Positions 5,975 through 13,962 of a stretch of DNA of 20,092 nucleotides are shown here, in pieces. Made by a program: the position numbers and the translations under genes. The notes below the pieces were generated by a model. It was not told the origin of the DNA, searched no databases, and saw only the letters and a list, made by a program, of their open reading frames with translations. Positions within the stretch are counted from its first letter, which is position 1. Each line of letters opens with the position of its first letter. The stretch spans positions 1 through 20,092 of the forward strand of contig JAPOON010000667.1 in assembly GCA_026713405.1 (NCBI GenBank), written 5' to 3'. This stretch comes from Gammaproteobacteria bacterium (GTDB lineage: Bacteria; Pseudomonadota; Gammaproteobacteria; Pseudomonadales; Azotimanducaceae_A).

Positions 5975-8122
5975 TCATTCGGCCAACTGCGTCAGCAATG
6001 TCTCCTGGGCGCTGCTGCGCTCGTCCGATTCATGCTGGACGGCGGTATAGGTACCGTCGCTCTGCAGCAGCCAGGCCTGGCAGTTGTCGTTCAGATAGGT
6101 GTCGAAGGTTTCCTTGACGACCCGCCGCCTCAGGCTCTTGTTTTCGATGGGCAGGCAGGTTTCCACCCGGTTGAAGAAATTGCGGCCCATCCAGTCGGCG
6201 CTGGAGAGGAAGACCTTCGGCTCGCCGCCGTTCTGGAAATAGAAAACCCGGGGATGTTCGAGGAAACGGCCGACGATCGACCGCACGCGGATGTTTTCCG
6301 AGACGCCCTCGACGCCGGGGCGCAGTCCGCAGACTCCGCGCACGATCAGGTCTACCTGCACACCCGCCTGGCTCGCCCGGTACAGCGCCTGGATGATCTG
6401 CGGCTCGATGAGGGAGTTCATCTTGGCCATGATGCGCGCCTTGCCGTTCTCGCCGGCGTTGCTGATCTCCCCTTCAATGAGTTCGAGCATGGACTTGTGC
6501 AGGGTGAACGGCGACTGCAGCAACTTCTTGAGGCGCCCGGCCCGGCCCATCGCGGTGAGTTGCTGGAACACCTTCTGCACGTCCTCGCCGATGTCGGGGT
6601 CGCGGGTGAACAGCCCGTAGTCGGTGTACAGCCGGGCTGTGCGGGTGTGGTAGTTGCCGGTGCCAAGGTGCGCGTAGCGTTTCAGGGTAGAGCCTTCCCG
6701 GCGAATGACCAGGCACATCTTCGCATGCGCCTTGTGCCCCACAACACCGTACACCACCTGGGCTCCGGCGCTCTGCAGGTGGTTGGCCAACTCGATGTTG
6801 GCCGCTTCATCGAACCGGGCGCGCAGTTCGATGACCACCAGCACTTCCTTGCCGTTGTTGGCCGCATCCGTAAGCGCTTCCACCACCACCGAGTCGGTGC
6901 CGGTGCGATACAGGGTCTGGCGAATGGACAGCCCCCCCGGGTCCCGCGCCGCCTGCCGCAGAAATTCCACGAACGGAGCGAATGACTGGAAGGGATGGTG
7001 CAGCAGGATATCGGCACGGGAAATCGCCTCGAACATGTCGTTCGCCGCACGCACCCGCTCCGGAACGCTCGGTGTGAAGCCCGGGTACTTCAGGTCCGGC
7101 CGGTCAACCAGGTCCGGCACCGTGGCGAGGCGCATCAGGTTCACCGGCCCGTTGCAGCGAAACACATCGTCCCGGGACAGGTGGAACTGGGCAAACAGGA
7201 AAGCTTCGAGATCGTCCGGGCAGTCGTTGGCGACTTCCAACCGCACCGCATCGCCGTAGCGCCGTGAGGAAAGTTCGCCTTCCAGGGCGCGCAGCAGATC
7301 GTCGACCTCCTCCTCGTCGACGAACAGGTCGCTGTTGCGGGTCACGCGAAACTGGTAGACGCCGGTGGCCTTCATGCCGATGAACAGGTCACCGGCGTGG
7401 GCGGCAATGATGGACGAAAGCAGCACGAACTCGTTGGGGCCGGCCGTACAGGAATCCGGCAGGCGGATGACCCGGGGCAGGGACCGCGGCGCCTGCAGAA
7501 CTGCCTTGCCGCTGTTGCGGCCGAAGGCATCCTTGCCCTCCAGGGTGACGATGAAAGTGAGGCTCTTGTTGATCAACTGCGGGAACGGATGGGCGGGGTC
7601 GAGCCCGATGGGGCTCATCACGGGCGCCAGTTCATGGTTGAAGAAACGCTTGATCCACCGCCGCTGGCGGGCGTTCCAGTCTTCCTTGCCGATGAAGCGG
7701 ATGCCCTCGGCATCAAGGGCCGGCAACAGGGCCTCGTTGAGCACAATGTACTGCTCGTCGACGATCTCGTGGGCGGTATGCGCTATGCGGCGCAACTGTT
7801 CCGACGGCGTCATGTTGTCGGGGCCCCGGTGCTGGGCGCCGTAGGCCTCCTGCTGCTTCAGGCCGGCAACGCGTATCTCGAAGAATTCGTCGAGTACCGA
7901 ACTGAAGATGCACAGGAACCGCAGCCGCTCGAGCAGCGGCAAGGACTCGTCCTTGGCCTGGGCGAGCACCCGGCGATGGAACTCCAGCAGCGAGAGTTCG
8001 CGATTGATGTACAGTTCCGGATTGTTGAGCGCGTCGTTGTCCACGGCGGGGACAGGGTTTTCCAAAGGGACCGGCGAGTTTACCACGCCCTCCGAGAGCG
8101 AAATGACAGGAAGAGACAGCAT
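5975..8122 (-). CDS. ppk: Polyphosphate kinase 1
   Basis: About 715 residues, the usual PPK1 length. It makes long-chain inorganic polyphosphate reversibly from ATP at the membrane or in the cytoplasm. The N domain opens with ELYINRELSLLEFHRRVLAQA and FSSVLDEFFEIRVAGLKQQ. The phospholipase D-like catalytic domains contain VVGHKAHAKMCLVIRR, in which the HAK histidine corresponds to the phosphorylated histidine of the family. They also contain YAHLGTGNYHTRTARLYTDY, RFLEHPRVFYFQNGGEP (second conserved His) and VFLSSADWMGRNFFNRVE. The start is uncertain. The ATG at 8122 was chosen but lacks a clear ribosome site and makes the gene overlap divergent cmoA by 20 bases; a GTG at 8086 would remove the overlap. 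There is no ppx exopolyphosphatase next to it. It converges with the large protein upstream, leaving a 16-base gap. Confidence 0.96.
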   Translation of the reverse strand: MLSLPVISLSEGVVNSPVPLENPVPAVDNDALNNPELYINRELSLLEFHRRVLAQAKDESLPLLERLRFLCIFSSVLDEFFEIRVAGLKQQEAYGAQHRGPDNMTPSEQLRRIAHTAHEIVDEQYIVLNEALLPALDAEGIRFIGKEDWNARQRRWIKRFFNHELAPVMSPIGLDPAHPFPQLINKSLTFIVTLEGKDAFGRNSGKAVLQAPRSLPRVIRLPDSCTAGPNEFVLLSSIIAAHAGDLFIGMKATGVYQFRVTRNSDLFVDEEEVDDLLRALEGELSSRRYGDAVRLEVANDCPDDLEAFLFAQFHLSRDDVFRCNGPVNLMRLATVPDLVDRPDLKYPGFTPSVPERVRAANDMFEAISRADILLHHPFQSFAPFVEFLRQAARDPGGLSIRQTLYRTGTDSVVVEALTDAANNGKEVLVVIELRARFDEAANIELANHLQSAGAQVVYGVVGHKAHAKMCLVIRREGSTLKRYAHLGTGNYHTRTARLYTDYGLFTRDPDIGEDVQKVFQQLTAMGRAGRLKKLLQSPFTLHKSMLELIEGEISNAGENGKARIMAKMNSLIEPQIIQALYRASQAGVQVDLIVRGVCGLRPGVEGVSENIRVRSIVGRFLEHPRVFYFQNGGEPKVFLSSADWMGRNFFNRVETCLPIENKSLRRRVVKETFDTYLNDNCQAWLLQSDGTYTAVQHESDERSSAQETLLTQLAE

Positions 8123-8924
8123 ATTTCGGGACCCGAAGCACCAGCTGGTGGACTTTGCCTTCGACAGCAGTGTCGCCGAGGTGTTCCCGGACATGATTCG
8201 CCGCAGCGTGCCCGCCTATGAAACCGTGGTGCCCCTGACCGGCCTGATCGCCGTACGGCATCTGGCAGGCGCGATGCCGGGTCGCCGTATCCGGCAGGAC
8301 GCTGCCCCAGAATCGGAGCCCGCTGCCCCGGATACCGACACCGAACCCGGCAAATCCTCAGGTTCCGCGCCGCCCCGCGGGCTGGTCTTCGACCTCGGCT
8401 GCTCGCTCGGCGCAACGACTCTGGCGGTGCTCAGCCAGGTGGGAGATGCGCCATTGCGAATCGTCGCCGTGGACAACTCGAAGCCCATGCTCGAGCGCGC
8501 CGCGGAACTCGTGGACGACCGCCGGGTAGAGTTTCGCCTGCAGGATCTCCGCGCAACCGATGTCAGCGGCGCCGATGTCGTCCTCATGAACTACGTGCTG
8601 CAGTTCCTGCCTCCCGCCGACCGTCAGGCCCTGATGAGCCGGTTCCGGAAGCAGATGGCACCGGGCGGCCTGCTGCTGCTTTCCGAGAAGATCGACTACG
8701 CGGGTGCGGAAGAGCAGGCTTTCTTCGACGCGACCCATCTGGCCTTCAAGCAGGCAAACGGCTACAGCGAACTGGAAGTCAGCCGCAAGCGCACTGCGCT
8801 CGAGAACGTGATGATCGTCGATACCGAGGAAGCCCACCTCGCGCGCCTGCAAACGGCGGGGTTCGAGCCGGTGAGAACCTGGTTTCGCTGCCTGAACTGG
8901 GCATCGTTCGTCGCCTGGGCCTAG
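8103..8924 (+). CDS. cmoA: Carboxy-S-adenosyl-L-methionine synthase CmoA, with extra segment
   Basis: Converts S-adenosylmethionine and prephenate to carboxy-SAM, the donor used by CmoB for 5-oxyacetyl-uridine (cmo5U) at the tRNA wobble position. The 273 residues begin DSIFRD and FDSSVAEVFPDMIRRSVPAY. SAM motif I is VFDLGCSLGATT (Asp about 97), followed by IVAVDNSKPML, VVLMNYVLQFLPP, GGLLLLSEK, ANGYSELEVSRKR and LENVMIVDT, all characteristic of CmoA. E. coli CmoA has motif I near residue 62 (from memory), so about 35 residues rich in Pro, Asp, Glu and Ser are inserted before it. The ATG was chosen because the family N-terminus aligns from here. The gene starts inside or just beside the divergent ppk start and is followed in the same frame by cmoB. 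Confidence 0.95.
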   Translation: MTGRDSIFRDPKHQLVDFAFDSSVAEVFPDMIRRSVPAYETVVPLTGLIAVRHLAGAMPGRRIRQDAAPESEPAAPDTDTEPGKSSGSAPPRGLVFDLGCSLGATTLAVLSQVGDAPLRIVAVDNSKPMLERAAELVDDRRVEFRLQDLRATDVSGADVVLMNYVLQFLPPADRQALMSRFRKQMAPGGLLLLSEKIDYAGAEEQAFFDATHLAFKQANGYSELEVSRKRTALENVMIVDTEEAHLARLQTAGFEPVRTWFRCLNWASFVAWA

Positions 8925-8927
8925 ATC

Positions 8928-9872
8928 TTGCCGTCCCGATTCGACGGGCTCCACGCCCTGTTGCCGGACTGGTCGCCCCTGGACGAGGCGCTGCTGCGCA
9001 ACCTGCACAGGCACGGCGACTTCGACCGATGGCAACGAGCCGTTGAGAGCCTGCCCGCCCTGTCCGCCCGGGCGGTTTCACTCGATGACACCGTCACCGT
9101 TTCCGGCGACTTGCCTAGAGGCGACGCGAAGCGGTTGCGCGAGTCGCTGCAGGCGCTGCACCCCTGGCGCAAGGGGCCGTTTTCGCTGTTCGGCGTCCAC
9201 ATCGACAGCGAGTGGCGCTCCGAGTTCAAGTGGCGGCGGGTGGCGCCGCATGTCGAACTCGCGGGCCTGCGCGTTCTCGACGTCGGCTGCGGCAACGGCT
9301 ATTACGGCTGGCGCATGCTCGACGCCGGGGCGGCCTTCGTCGTGGGCATCGACCCCACCGTGCTCTACTGCATGCAGCACGAGGCCATCAACCGATTCAT
9401 CGGCGACCGAAGAAACCAGGTGCTACCCCTCAGGTTTGAAGAATTGCCCGAGCGCCTCTCGGCGGGGCGCTTCGATGCGGCGTTCAGCATGGGCGTCATC
9501 TATCACCGCCGCGACCCTCTCGATCATCTCCGTCGACTGCAGCAATGCCTCGCCCCCGGCGGGTTCGCAGTGGTCGAAAGCCTGGTGGTGGACGGCGACT
9601 CACCCCTTGTGCCCGAAGGCAGATACGCGCGCATGAAAAACGTCCGGTTCATACCGGCGCCGGGCCAACTCCTCGACTGGATGAGGGAATGCGGATTTCA
9701 GGATGGGCTCGTGGTGAGCACCGCCCTCACCACCACGGCGGAACAGCGCTCGACGGCATGGATGCGATTCGAGTCCCTGGCCGAGGCGCTGGACCCCGAA
9801 GACAAGGCCCTGACAATAGAAGGCCACCCGGCGCCGTGCCGTTGCGTGGTCATTGCGCGAACTCCGGCTTAA
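8928..9872 (+). CDS. cmoB: tRNA U34 carboxymethyltransferase CmoB
   Basis: Transfers the carboxymethyl group of carboxy-SAM to 5-hydroxyuridine-34 of certain tRNAs, widening wobble decoding. The 314 residues (E. coli about 323) contain the family landmarks PWRKGPFSLFGVHIDSEWRS, the motif I VLDVGCGNGYYGWRM, VGIDPTVLYCMQ, FSMGVIYHRRDPLDHL, VPEGRYARMKNVRFIP, TTTAEQRSTAWM and a C-terminal EGHPAPCRCVVIAR. The start must lie after the in-frame cmoA stop TAG at 8922-8924. The only initiation codon consistent with family length is TTG at 8928, one codon after that stop, with no evident ribosome site. Expression probably depends on ribosomes ending cmoA and re-initiating, or on stop readthrough (inference). 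Confidence 0.95.
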   Translation: MPSRFDGLHALLPDWSPLDEALLRNLHRHGDFDRWQRAVESLPALSARAVSLDDTVTVSGDLPRGDAKRLRESLQALHPWRKGPFSLFGVHIDSEWRSEFKWRRVAPHVELAGLRVLDVGCGNGYYGWRMLDAGAAFVVGIDPTVLYCMQHEAINRFIGDRRNQVLPLRFEELPERLSAGRFDAAFSMGVIYHRRDPLDHLRRLQQCLAPGGFAVVESLVVDGDSPLVPEGRYARMKNVRFIPAPGQLLDWMRECGFQDGLVVSTALTTTAEQRSTAWMRFESLAEALDPEDKALTIEGHPAPCRCVVIARTPA

Positions 9873-9929
9873 CCCGCACATCGCACCAAGCCGCTCATCG
9901 AGTTCACGGGTGTCGTTTGTTTAGTCTGG

Positions 9930-9955
9930 ACAACTTCGGAATATCCGGAAGTTGT
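9930..9955. terminator. Possible bidirectional hairpin terminator
   Basis: ACAACTTC (9930-9937) and GAAGTTGT (9948-9955) are perfect inverted arms around a 10-base loop that can pair further (GGA/TCC) with one bulge. The hairpin lies in the 129-base gap between convergent cmoB and the SDR gene. No strong T-run follows on either strand, so intrinsic termination is only plausible. Confidence 0.45.
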
Positions 9956-10001
9956 TGCAGATACAAACTGCGCTGGCCGCGCCCTCGCTTGTCACTTGCC
10001 C

Positions 10002-10736
10002 TCAGGCCGCCGTGAGCCCTCCATCGACGATGGACTCCCCGCCGGTGCTGTATGAACTCTCGTCGCTCGCGAGGAACAGGGCTAGCCGGGCAACCTCTTC
10101 CGCCTCCCCCACCCGGCCGAGTGGCACCCGGCGCGCCATTCTGCCGTCCTCGGCGTAGCCGGCAACCTGGTAGAGCATCTCGGTTTCTATCATTCCCGGA
10201 TGTATCGAGTTCACCCTGATGCCCTGGCGCCCGAGTTCGTATGCCGCGCTTTTCGTCATGCCGCGCACCGCCCACTTGGAGGCCCCGTACGCAAACGCGC
10301 GCGGAGCCCCCGCGAGGCCCGCAATGGAAGAGATATTGACGATCGATCCCCCACCCGTCTCGCCCATGGCCGGCGCGACCGCCCGCATGCCGAGATACAC
10401 CCCGGTGCAGTTCACGGCCATGACCGTCTCGAACTCCTCGGGTTCGGTCTCCAGCAGGCGTCGCGCCTGAAAGATGCCCGCGTTGTTGACCAGCACATCG
10501 ATACGCCCCCCGGCATCGAGGATTTCGGCCACCAGGGAGTCCCAGGCTACGGCATCGCGGACATCCAGGTGCCGGTATTCGCCACCGACTTCCGCGGCGA
10601 GCGCCCGGCCTTCCTCATCCCGTACGTCGGTCAGCCAGACCGTACCGCCCTCGGCCGCGAAAAGCCGCGCTTCCACGGCGCCCTGGCCTCGCGCCGCGCC
10701 GGTGATCAGGCACACCTTGTCTTCAAGTCTTCCCAT
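10002..10736 (-). CDS. Short-chain dehydrogenase/reductase (classical SDR)
   Basis: A 244-residue NAD(P)-dependent alcohol/ketone oxidoreductase with Rossmann fold, cytoplasmic. The cofactor loop is TGAARGQG (residues 12-19), NNAG is at 84-87, Asn about 109, the catalytic Ser is in NISS (136-137), and YGASK gives Tyr150 and Lys154. The C-terminal IRVNSIHPGMIETEM and LASDESSYSTGGESIVDGG are standard for the family. Asp37 after the second beta strand (WLTDVRD) favours NAD(H) over NADP(H). The best general likeness is to the hydroxysteroid-dehydrogenase type of SDR, but the substrate is open. It follows the cupin gene by 26 bases on the same strand, suggesting an operon with the cupin first. It converges with cmoB. 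Confidence 0.9.
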   Translation of the reverse strand: MGRLEDKVCLITGAARGQGAVEARLFAAEGGTVWLTDVRDEEGRALAAEVGGEYRHLDVRDAVAWDSLVAEILDAGGRIDVLVNNAGIFQARRLLETEPEEFETVMAVNCTGVYLGMRAVAPAMGETGGGSIVNISSIAGLAGAPRAFAYGASKWAVRGMTKSAAYELGRQGIRVNSIHPGMIETEMLYQVAGYAEDGRMARRVPLGRVGEAEEVARLALFLASDESSYSTGGESIVDGGLTAA

Positions 10737-10762
10737 CGCCGCATTCGACTCGTTGGTAATCC

Positions 10763-11149
10763 TTAACCGCGGTCAGTATCGCCAGACAGCGTCACCCCGT
10801 CATCTATGGGGATGAACAGGCACTGCCGCGGTTCGCCGTCAACCGCCGTACTCGTATGACCTTCCCCCTCCAGGTCCTCAGCGAGGAGTATGGAACCGGG
10901 GCCGAGGCGCCGGACCGTGCCGTCGCCGATGCCAATGTCGACGGAGCCGGTCAGGTTGACCACGAACTGCCTGCGCGGCGCGTTGTGAAAGTCGAGGCTG
11001 TAGTCGCCCTCGACCTCCCGGAACCAGACACCGCGACCGCGGAACAGCTCGGAGATACGCCCCACGGCGCCTCCTGCGGCGAGTTCAAGTTCCACGTCCT
11101 CGAAATGCGAGCGTCCATCCTCACCCGTATAGATTCGCAGCACCTGCAT
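10763..11149 (-). CDS. Small cupin-domain protein
   Basis: A 128-residue single-domain beta-barrel protein. The stretch DFHNAPRRQFVVNLTGSVD and then GTVRRLGPGSILLAEDLEGE with a following His correspond to the two cupin motifs. Motif 1 lacks the usual His-x-His and has Arg-Arg-Gln-Phe instead, while the motif 2 His (GEGHTS) is kept. Metal binding is therefore probably altered or absent, and the role could be ligand binding rather than catalysis. AGAG lies about 9 bases before the ATG. It is the first gene of a likely two-gene operon with the SDR. It diverges from the winged-helix membrane protein across 227 bases. Confidence 0.78.
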   Translation of the reverse strand: MQVLRIYTGEDGRSHFEDVELELAAGGAVGRISELFRGRGVWFREVEGDYSLDFHNAPRRQFVVNLTGSVDIGIGDGTVRRLGPGSILLAEDLEGEGHTSTAVDGEPRQCLFIPIDDGVTLSGDTDRG

Positions 11150-11376
11150 TGTTCAATCTCTGCATCGACCCTGGACGCCAGTGTAACGGCGCGAAAACGG
11201 GCGCTTCAATCCCGGCCCGCGACGTCCATGGACTTCCGGCCGCGGTCGCGGGGAAGGCGGCGGCCATGGAACCTGCCGGACACCCGTGGTTTTCCCCCAA
11301 CAAGCACGGTCCGCATATGCACTGCCCAACTGCTGTTAGACTTGGGCCGCCCGCGGCAATCGACCTGCACAATCGC

Positions 11377-11748
11377 ATGTTTGGCCTGTTCCCGTTCACC
11401 TTTCGCTTTCGCGGCAAAGTCCGCAGACTGTTCGAGATGTACCGCTGTTTTCTCGCGCATCCCGGCGAAGGGCTGCACCCCACCCAGATCGTCCGGCACA
11501 CCGGCATCGGCTTCATGCCGGTCATGAAAATGCTGGACCGCACACCGGAACTCTTCGTGCGCCTGCCGAAACGGGACGGACTGACGCGCTACCGGCTGAC
11601 CAGCGCCATGGCCGCGCGGGAACCCGAGGAAGTGGAAAAGTTCCTGAGCGACCAGGCACGGCGCGAAAGCATCATCCTGTTCGCGGTGGGCGTCATGGTC
11701 CTGTGCGCCCTCATGATCATCGTAATCATGATCGGGCCGGCGCTGTGA
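11377..11748 (+). CDS. Tail-anchored winged-helix-like protein of unknown role
   Basis: A 123-residue protein in two parts. Residues 1 to about 75 look like a small winged-helix domain: KVRRLFEMYRCFLAHPGE, then LHPTQIVRHTGIGFMPVMKM as the helix-turn-helix, then LFVRLPKRDGLTRYRLTS as the wing. After an acidic helix (EPEEVEKFLSDQARRES) comes one membrane segment IILFAVGVMVLCALMIIVIM ending three or four residues from the C-terminus, so the protein should be tail-anchored with the DNA-binding-like part in the cytoplasm. The start is uncertain: ATG 11377 begins the conserved-looking part, and ATG 11317 is in frame upstream. Neither has a clear ribosome site. The acyl-CoA dehydrogenase follows in the same frame after 9 bases. 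I do not recognise a named family. Confidence 0.65.
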   Translation: MFGLFPFTFRFRGKVRRLFEMYRCFLAHPGEGLHPTQIVRHTGIGFMPVMKMLDRTPELFVRLPKRDGLTRYRLTSAMAAREPEEVEKFLSDQARRESIILFAVGVMVLCALMIIVIMIGPAL

Positions 11749-11757
11749 CTCTTTCCC

Positions 11758-12840
11758 GTGCCTGACCAACTTGCCCCCGAACTGAAGGCATTGCGCGACC
11801 GCGCCGCGGAGTTCGCGGCAAGTCTGCACGCCACCCGGGAGCGCCCCGAGGTGGTCGCGGCTGCCCGGGAGGCGGGGTTTTTTCAAATGACCCAGCCCCG
11901 TCGCTATGGCGGCACGGCCGCCGGGCCGCTGGCGCTGACGGTGGTGCGCGAGGAACTGGCAGCAGCCAATCCGCCGTTCCTCGACGCGGTTTTCGGGCCG
12001 GGGCCCGGCGTCCTCGCCGGCTGCGCCGAGCCCCTGGCCAGCGACTATCTGCAGCCCATGCTGCGGGGCGCCAAGAGGCCCGCTTTCGGGTTCACGGAAC
12101 CGGAGAGCAATCCCACCACCGGCCGGCTTGAGGGAGACGACCTGGTCGTCAACGGCTGCAAATCCTACGTCACCGGCGGCGCCGACGCAGACTTCATCAA
12201 CACGCTGGTACGCATCGAGGAGAGGGGTCCTGCCATGGTTGTCATCGACGCCCGGGCGCCCGGCGTGCAGATGACCGAGCGCTTCGAATCGCTGGACGGC
12301 AGCCATCACGCGGCCTTCGAGTTCAGCGACCTGCGCGTGCCCGCCAACCGTATCGTGGGCAAGCCCGGCGAGGGCCTGCCCCGGGCCATGGGGCAGATCT
12401 CGGATACGCGCCTGGCGATCGGCGCCTACAGTGTCGGCCTTGCCCGCTGGGTCGTCGAGCGCACCACGAAGCATCTCGCCAAGACCGACCGGCACGGCAA
12501 GCCTCTCGGTGACAGGGAAGGCGTGCGCCTGCGTTACGCCGACATGCGCACCGGGGCCTTCGCGGCGCGCAGCATGCTGTACCGCACCGCGCGGCTGGCC
12601 GAGTCCGGCGCGAACGCAATCAACGAAACCATCATGTGCAAGGTGTTCGCGACCGAGGCCATCACGGCAATCGTCGACACCGCCATACAGCTGCACGGTG
12701 GGCAGGCGCTGGTGGTGGGGCATCCACTGGAGACATTGTACCGGCGGGTTCGGGCCTGGCGGCTGGCGGAAGGCGCATCCGACGTGCTGCGGCTCAACCT
12801 GGCCCGGGGCGCCCTCGACCTGGGCAAGGGCACCCTATAG
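11758..12840 (+). CDS. Acyl-CoA dehydrogenase family flavoprotein
   Basis: A 360-residue protein with the three-part ACAD layout: an N-terminal helical domain ([33 protein letters not shown]), a middle beta domain ([44 protein letters not shown]) and a C-terminal helical domain ([33 protein letters not shown]). Glu about 338 in [10 protein letters not shown] is at the place of the catalytic base of the family (YEGTSQIQ in medium-chain enzymes). It would oxidise an acyl-CoA at the alpha-beta bond with FAD. The GTG start lies 9 bases after, and in frame with, the preceding gene's stop, so no earlier start is possible; no ribosome site is obvious. Its stop interlocks with that of the convergent flavin monooxygenase. 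The substrate chain is unknown. Confidence 0.9.
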   Translation: MPDQLAPELKALRDRAAEFAASLHATRERPEVVAAAREAGFFQMTQPRRYGGTAAGPLALTVVREELAAANPPFLDAVFGPGPGVLAGCAEPLASDYLQPMLRGAKRPAFGFTEPESNPTTGRLEGDDLVVNGCKSYVTGGADADFINTLVRIEERGPAMVVIDARAPGVQMTERFESLDGSHHAAFEFSDLRVPANRIVGKPGEGLPRAMGQISDTRLAIGAYSVGLARWVVERTTKHLAKTDRHGKPLGDREGVRLRYADMRTGAFAARSMLYRTARLAESGANAINETIMCKVFATEAITAIVDTAIQLHGGQALVVGHPLETLYRRVRAWRLAEGASDVLRLNLARGALDLGKGTL

Positions 12841-13827
12841 TTGCGCAGCCACCTCCGCGGCAATCTCGTAGGAGCGCAGGCGCGCACCGTGATCGTAGAT
12901 ATGGGCGGAGACAATCACCTCGTCGACACCCGTGCGTTCGATGAAAGCCTTCATTTCGTCACGCACGGTACCGGGCGCGCCCACGGCGGAGCAGGCGGTG
13001 ATCTGCCCGAGCAGGTGGCGTTCCGCCGGGCCCAGGCTCGCTTCGAAGTCCGCCACTGGCGGCGGCAGTTGCCCCGGATTCCCCGTGCGCAGCTTCAGGA
13101 AGGACTGCTGCGATGAGGTGCGCAGGAACCGGGCCTCCTCGTCCGTGTCGGCGGCAATGACGTTGAATCCCGCCATCAGGTAGGGTTCCGCAAGCTGGGG
13201 CGACGCCACGAAATGTTCGCGATAGGTGGCCAGCGCCTGGTCCAGCGCAGCCGGCGCAAAGTGCGAGGCGAACGCGTACGGCAAACCGAGCAGCGCCGCA
13301 AGCTGCGCCCCGTACAGGCTGGACCCAAGGATCCACAGCGGTACCTGCAGGCCGGCCCCCGGCACCGCCCGGACGTGCCGGTCCGGTTTCGGCTCCGCGA
13401 AATAGTCACGGAGTTCCATCACGTCCCGGGGGAAGTCGTCCACATTGCCGGTGAGCGTGCGCCGCAGGGCATGCGCCGTCATCTGATCGGTGCCCGGCGC
13501 CCGACCGATGCCGAGGTCGATGCGCCCGGGATACAGCGACTCCAGGGTGCCGAACTGCTCCGCGATCACCAGCGGCGCGTGATTGGGGAGCATGACGCCC
13601 CCGGCGCCCACCCGCAGGGTCGAGGTAGCCCCCGCGATGTGCCCGATCACCACCGCCGTGGCAGCGCTCGCGATTCCCCGCATGTTGTGGTGCTCGGCGA
13701 CCCAATAGCGCACATAGCCCAACCGCTCGGTGTGCCGGGCAAGATCCACCGAGTTCGCAAACGCGCGGGCGGCATCGCCCCCTTCGACGATGGGCGCAAG
13801 GTCGAGGACGGCGAGCTTGACCGCCAT
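12835..13827 (-). CDS. Luciferase-like (LLM class) flavin-dependent monooxygenase, group 1
   Basis: A 330-residue TIM-barrel flavoprotein of the bacterial luciferase-like family, using reduced FMN and oxygen. Telling segments are [27 protein letters not shown]-type [59 protein letters not shown] and [13 protein letters not shown]. These match the group 1 luciferase-like oxidoreductases (YhbW/MsnO1 type), most of which have no known substrate. The family normally needs a separate flavin reductase; the nitroreductase at 2983 is the only candidate in the window and is far away. The gene ends within the last codons of the convergent acyl-CoA dehydrogenase. PhyH lies upstream on the same strand, 135 bases away. 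Confidence 0.92.
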   Translation of the reverse strand: MAVKLAVLDLAPIVEGGDAARAFANSVDLARHTERLGYVRYWVAEHHNMRGIASAATAVVIGHIAGATSTLRVGAGGVMLPNHAPLVIAEQFGTLESLYPGRIDLGIGRAPGTDQMTAHALRRTLTGNVDDFPRDVMELRDYFAEPKPDRHVRAVPGAGLQVPLWILGSSLYGAQLAALLGLPYAFASHFAPAALDQALATYREHFVASPQLAEPYLMAGFNVIAADTDEEARFLRTSSQQSFLKLRTGNPGQLPPPVADFEASLGPAERHLLGQITACSAVGAPGTVRDEMKAFIERTGVDEVIVSAHIYDHGARLRSYEIAAEVAAQL

Positions 13828-13962
13828 GGAATCCGGCCTCCACTATCGGGAATCGAGCGCGAACCCTACGCCAAGAGGCCCCTGCCGCGCCAGCGGTCGC
13901 AACCGGGCAGCCGAGGCAGAGCGGCCTCATGGCCCTAGCCGGCAATGAGAGCGGAAGAACGA

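Noticed and set aside
5939..8221. Long plus-strand open frames (5939-6985 and 7397-8221)
   Set aside because: They are antisense to polyphosphate kinase, whose motifs are unmistakable.
11206..12723. 505-codon minus-strand open frame
   Set aside because: It is antisense to the acyl-CoA dehydrogenase and the winged-helix-like gene, with no recognisable domain.
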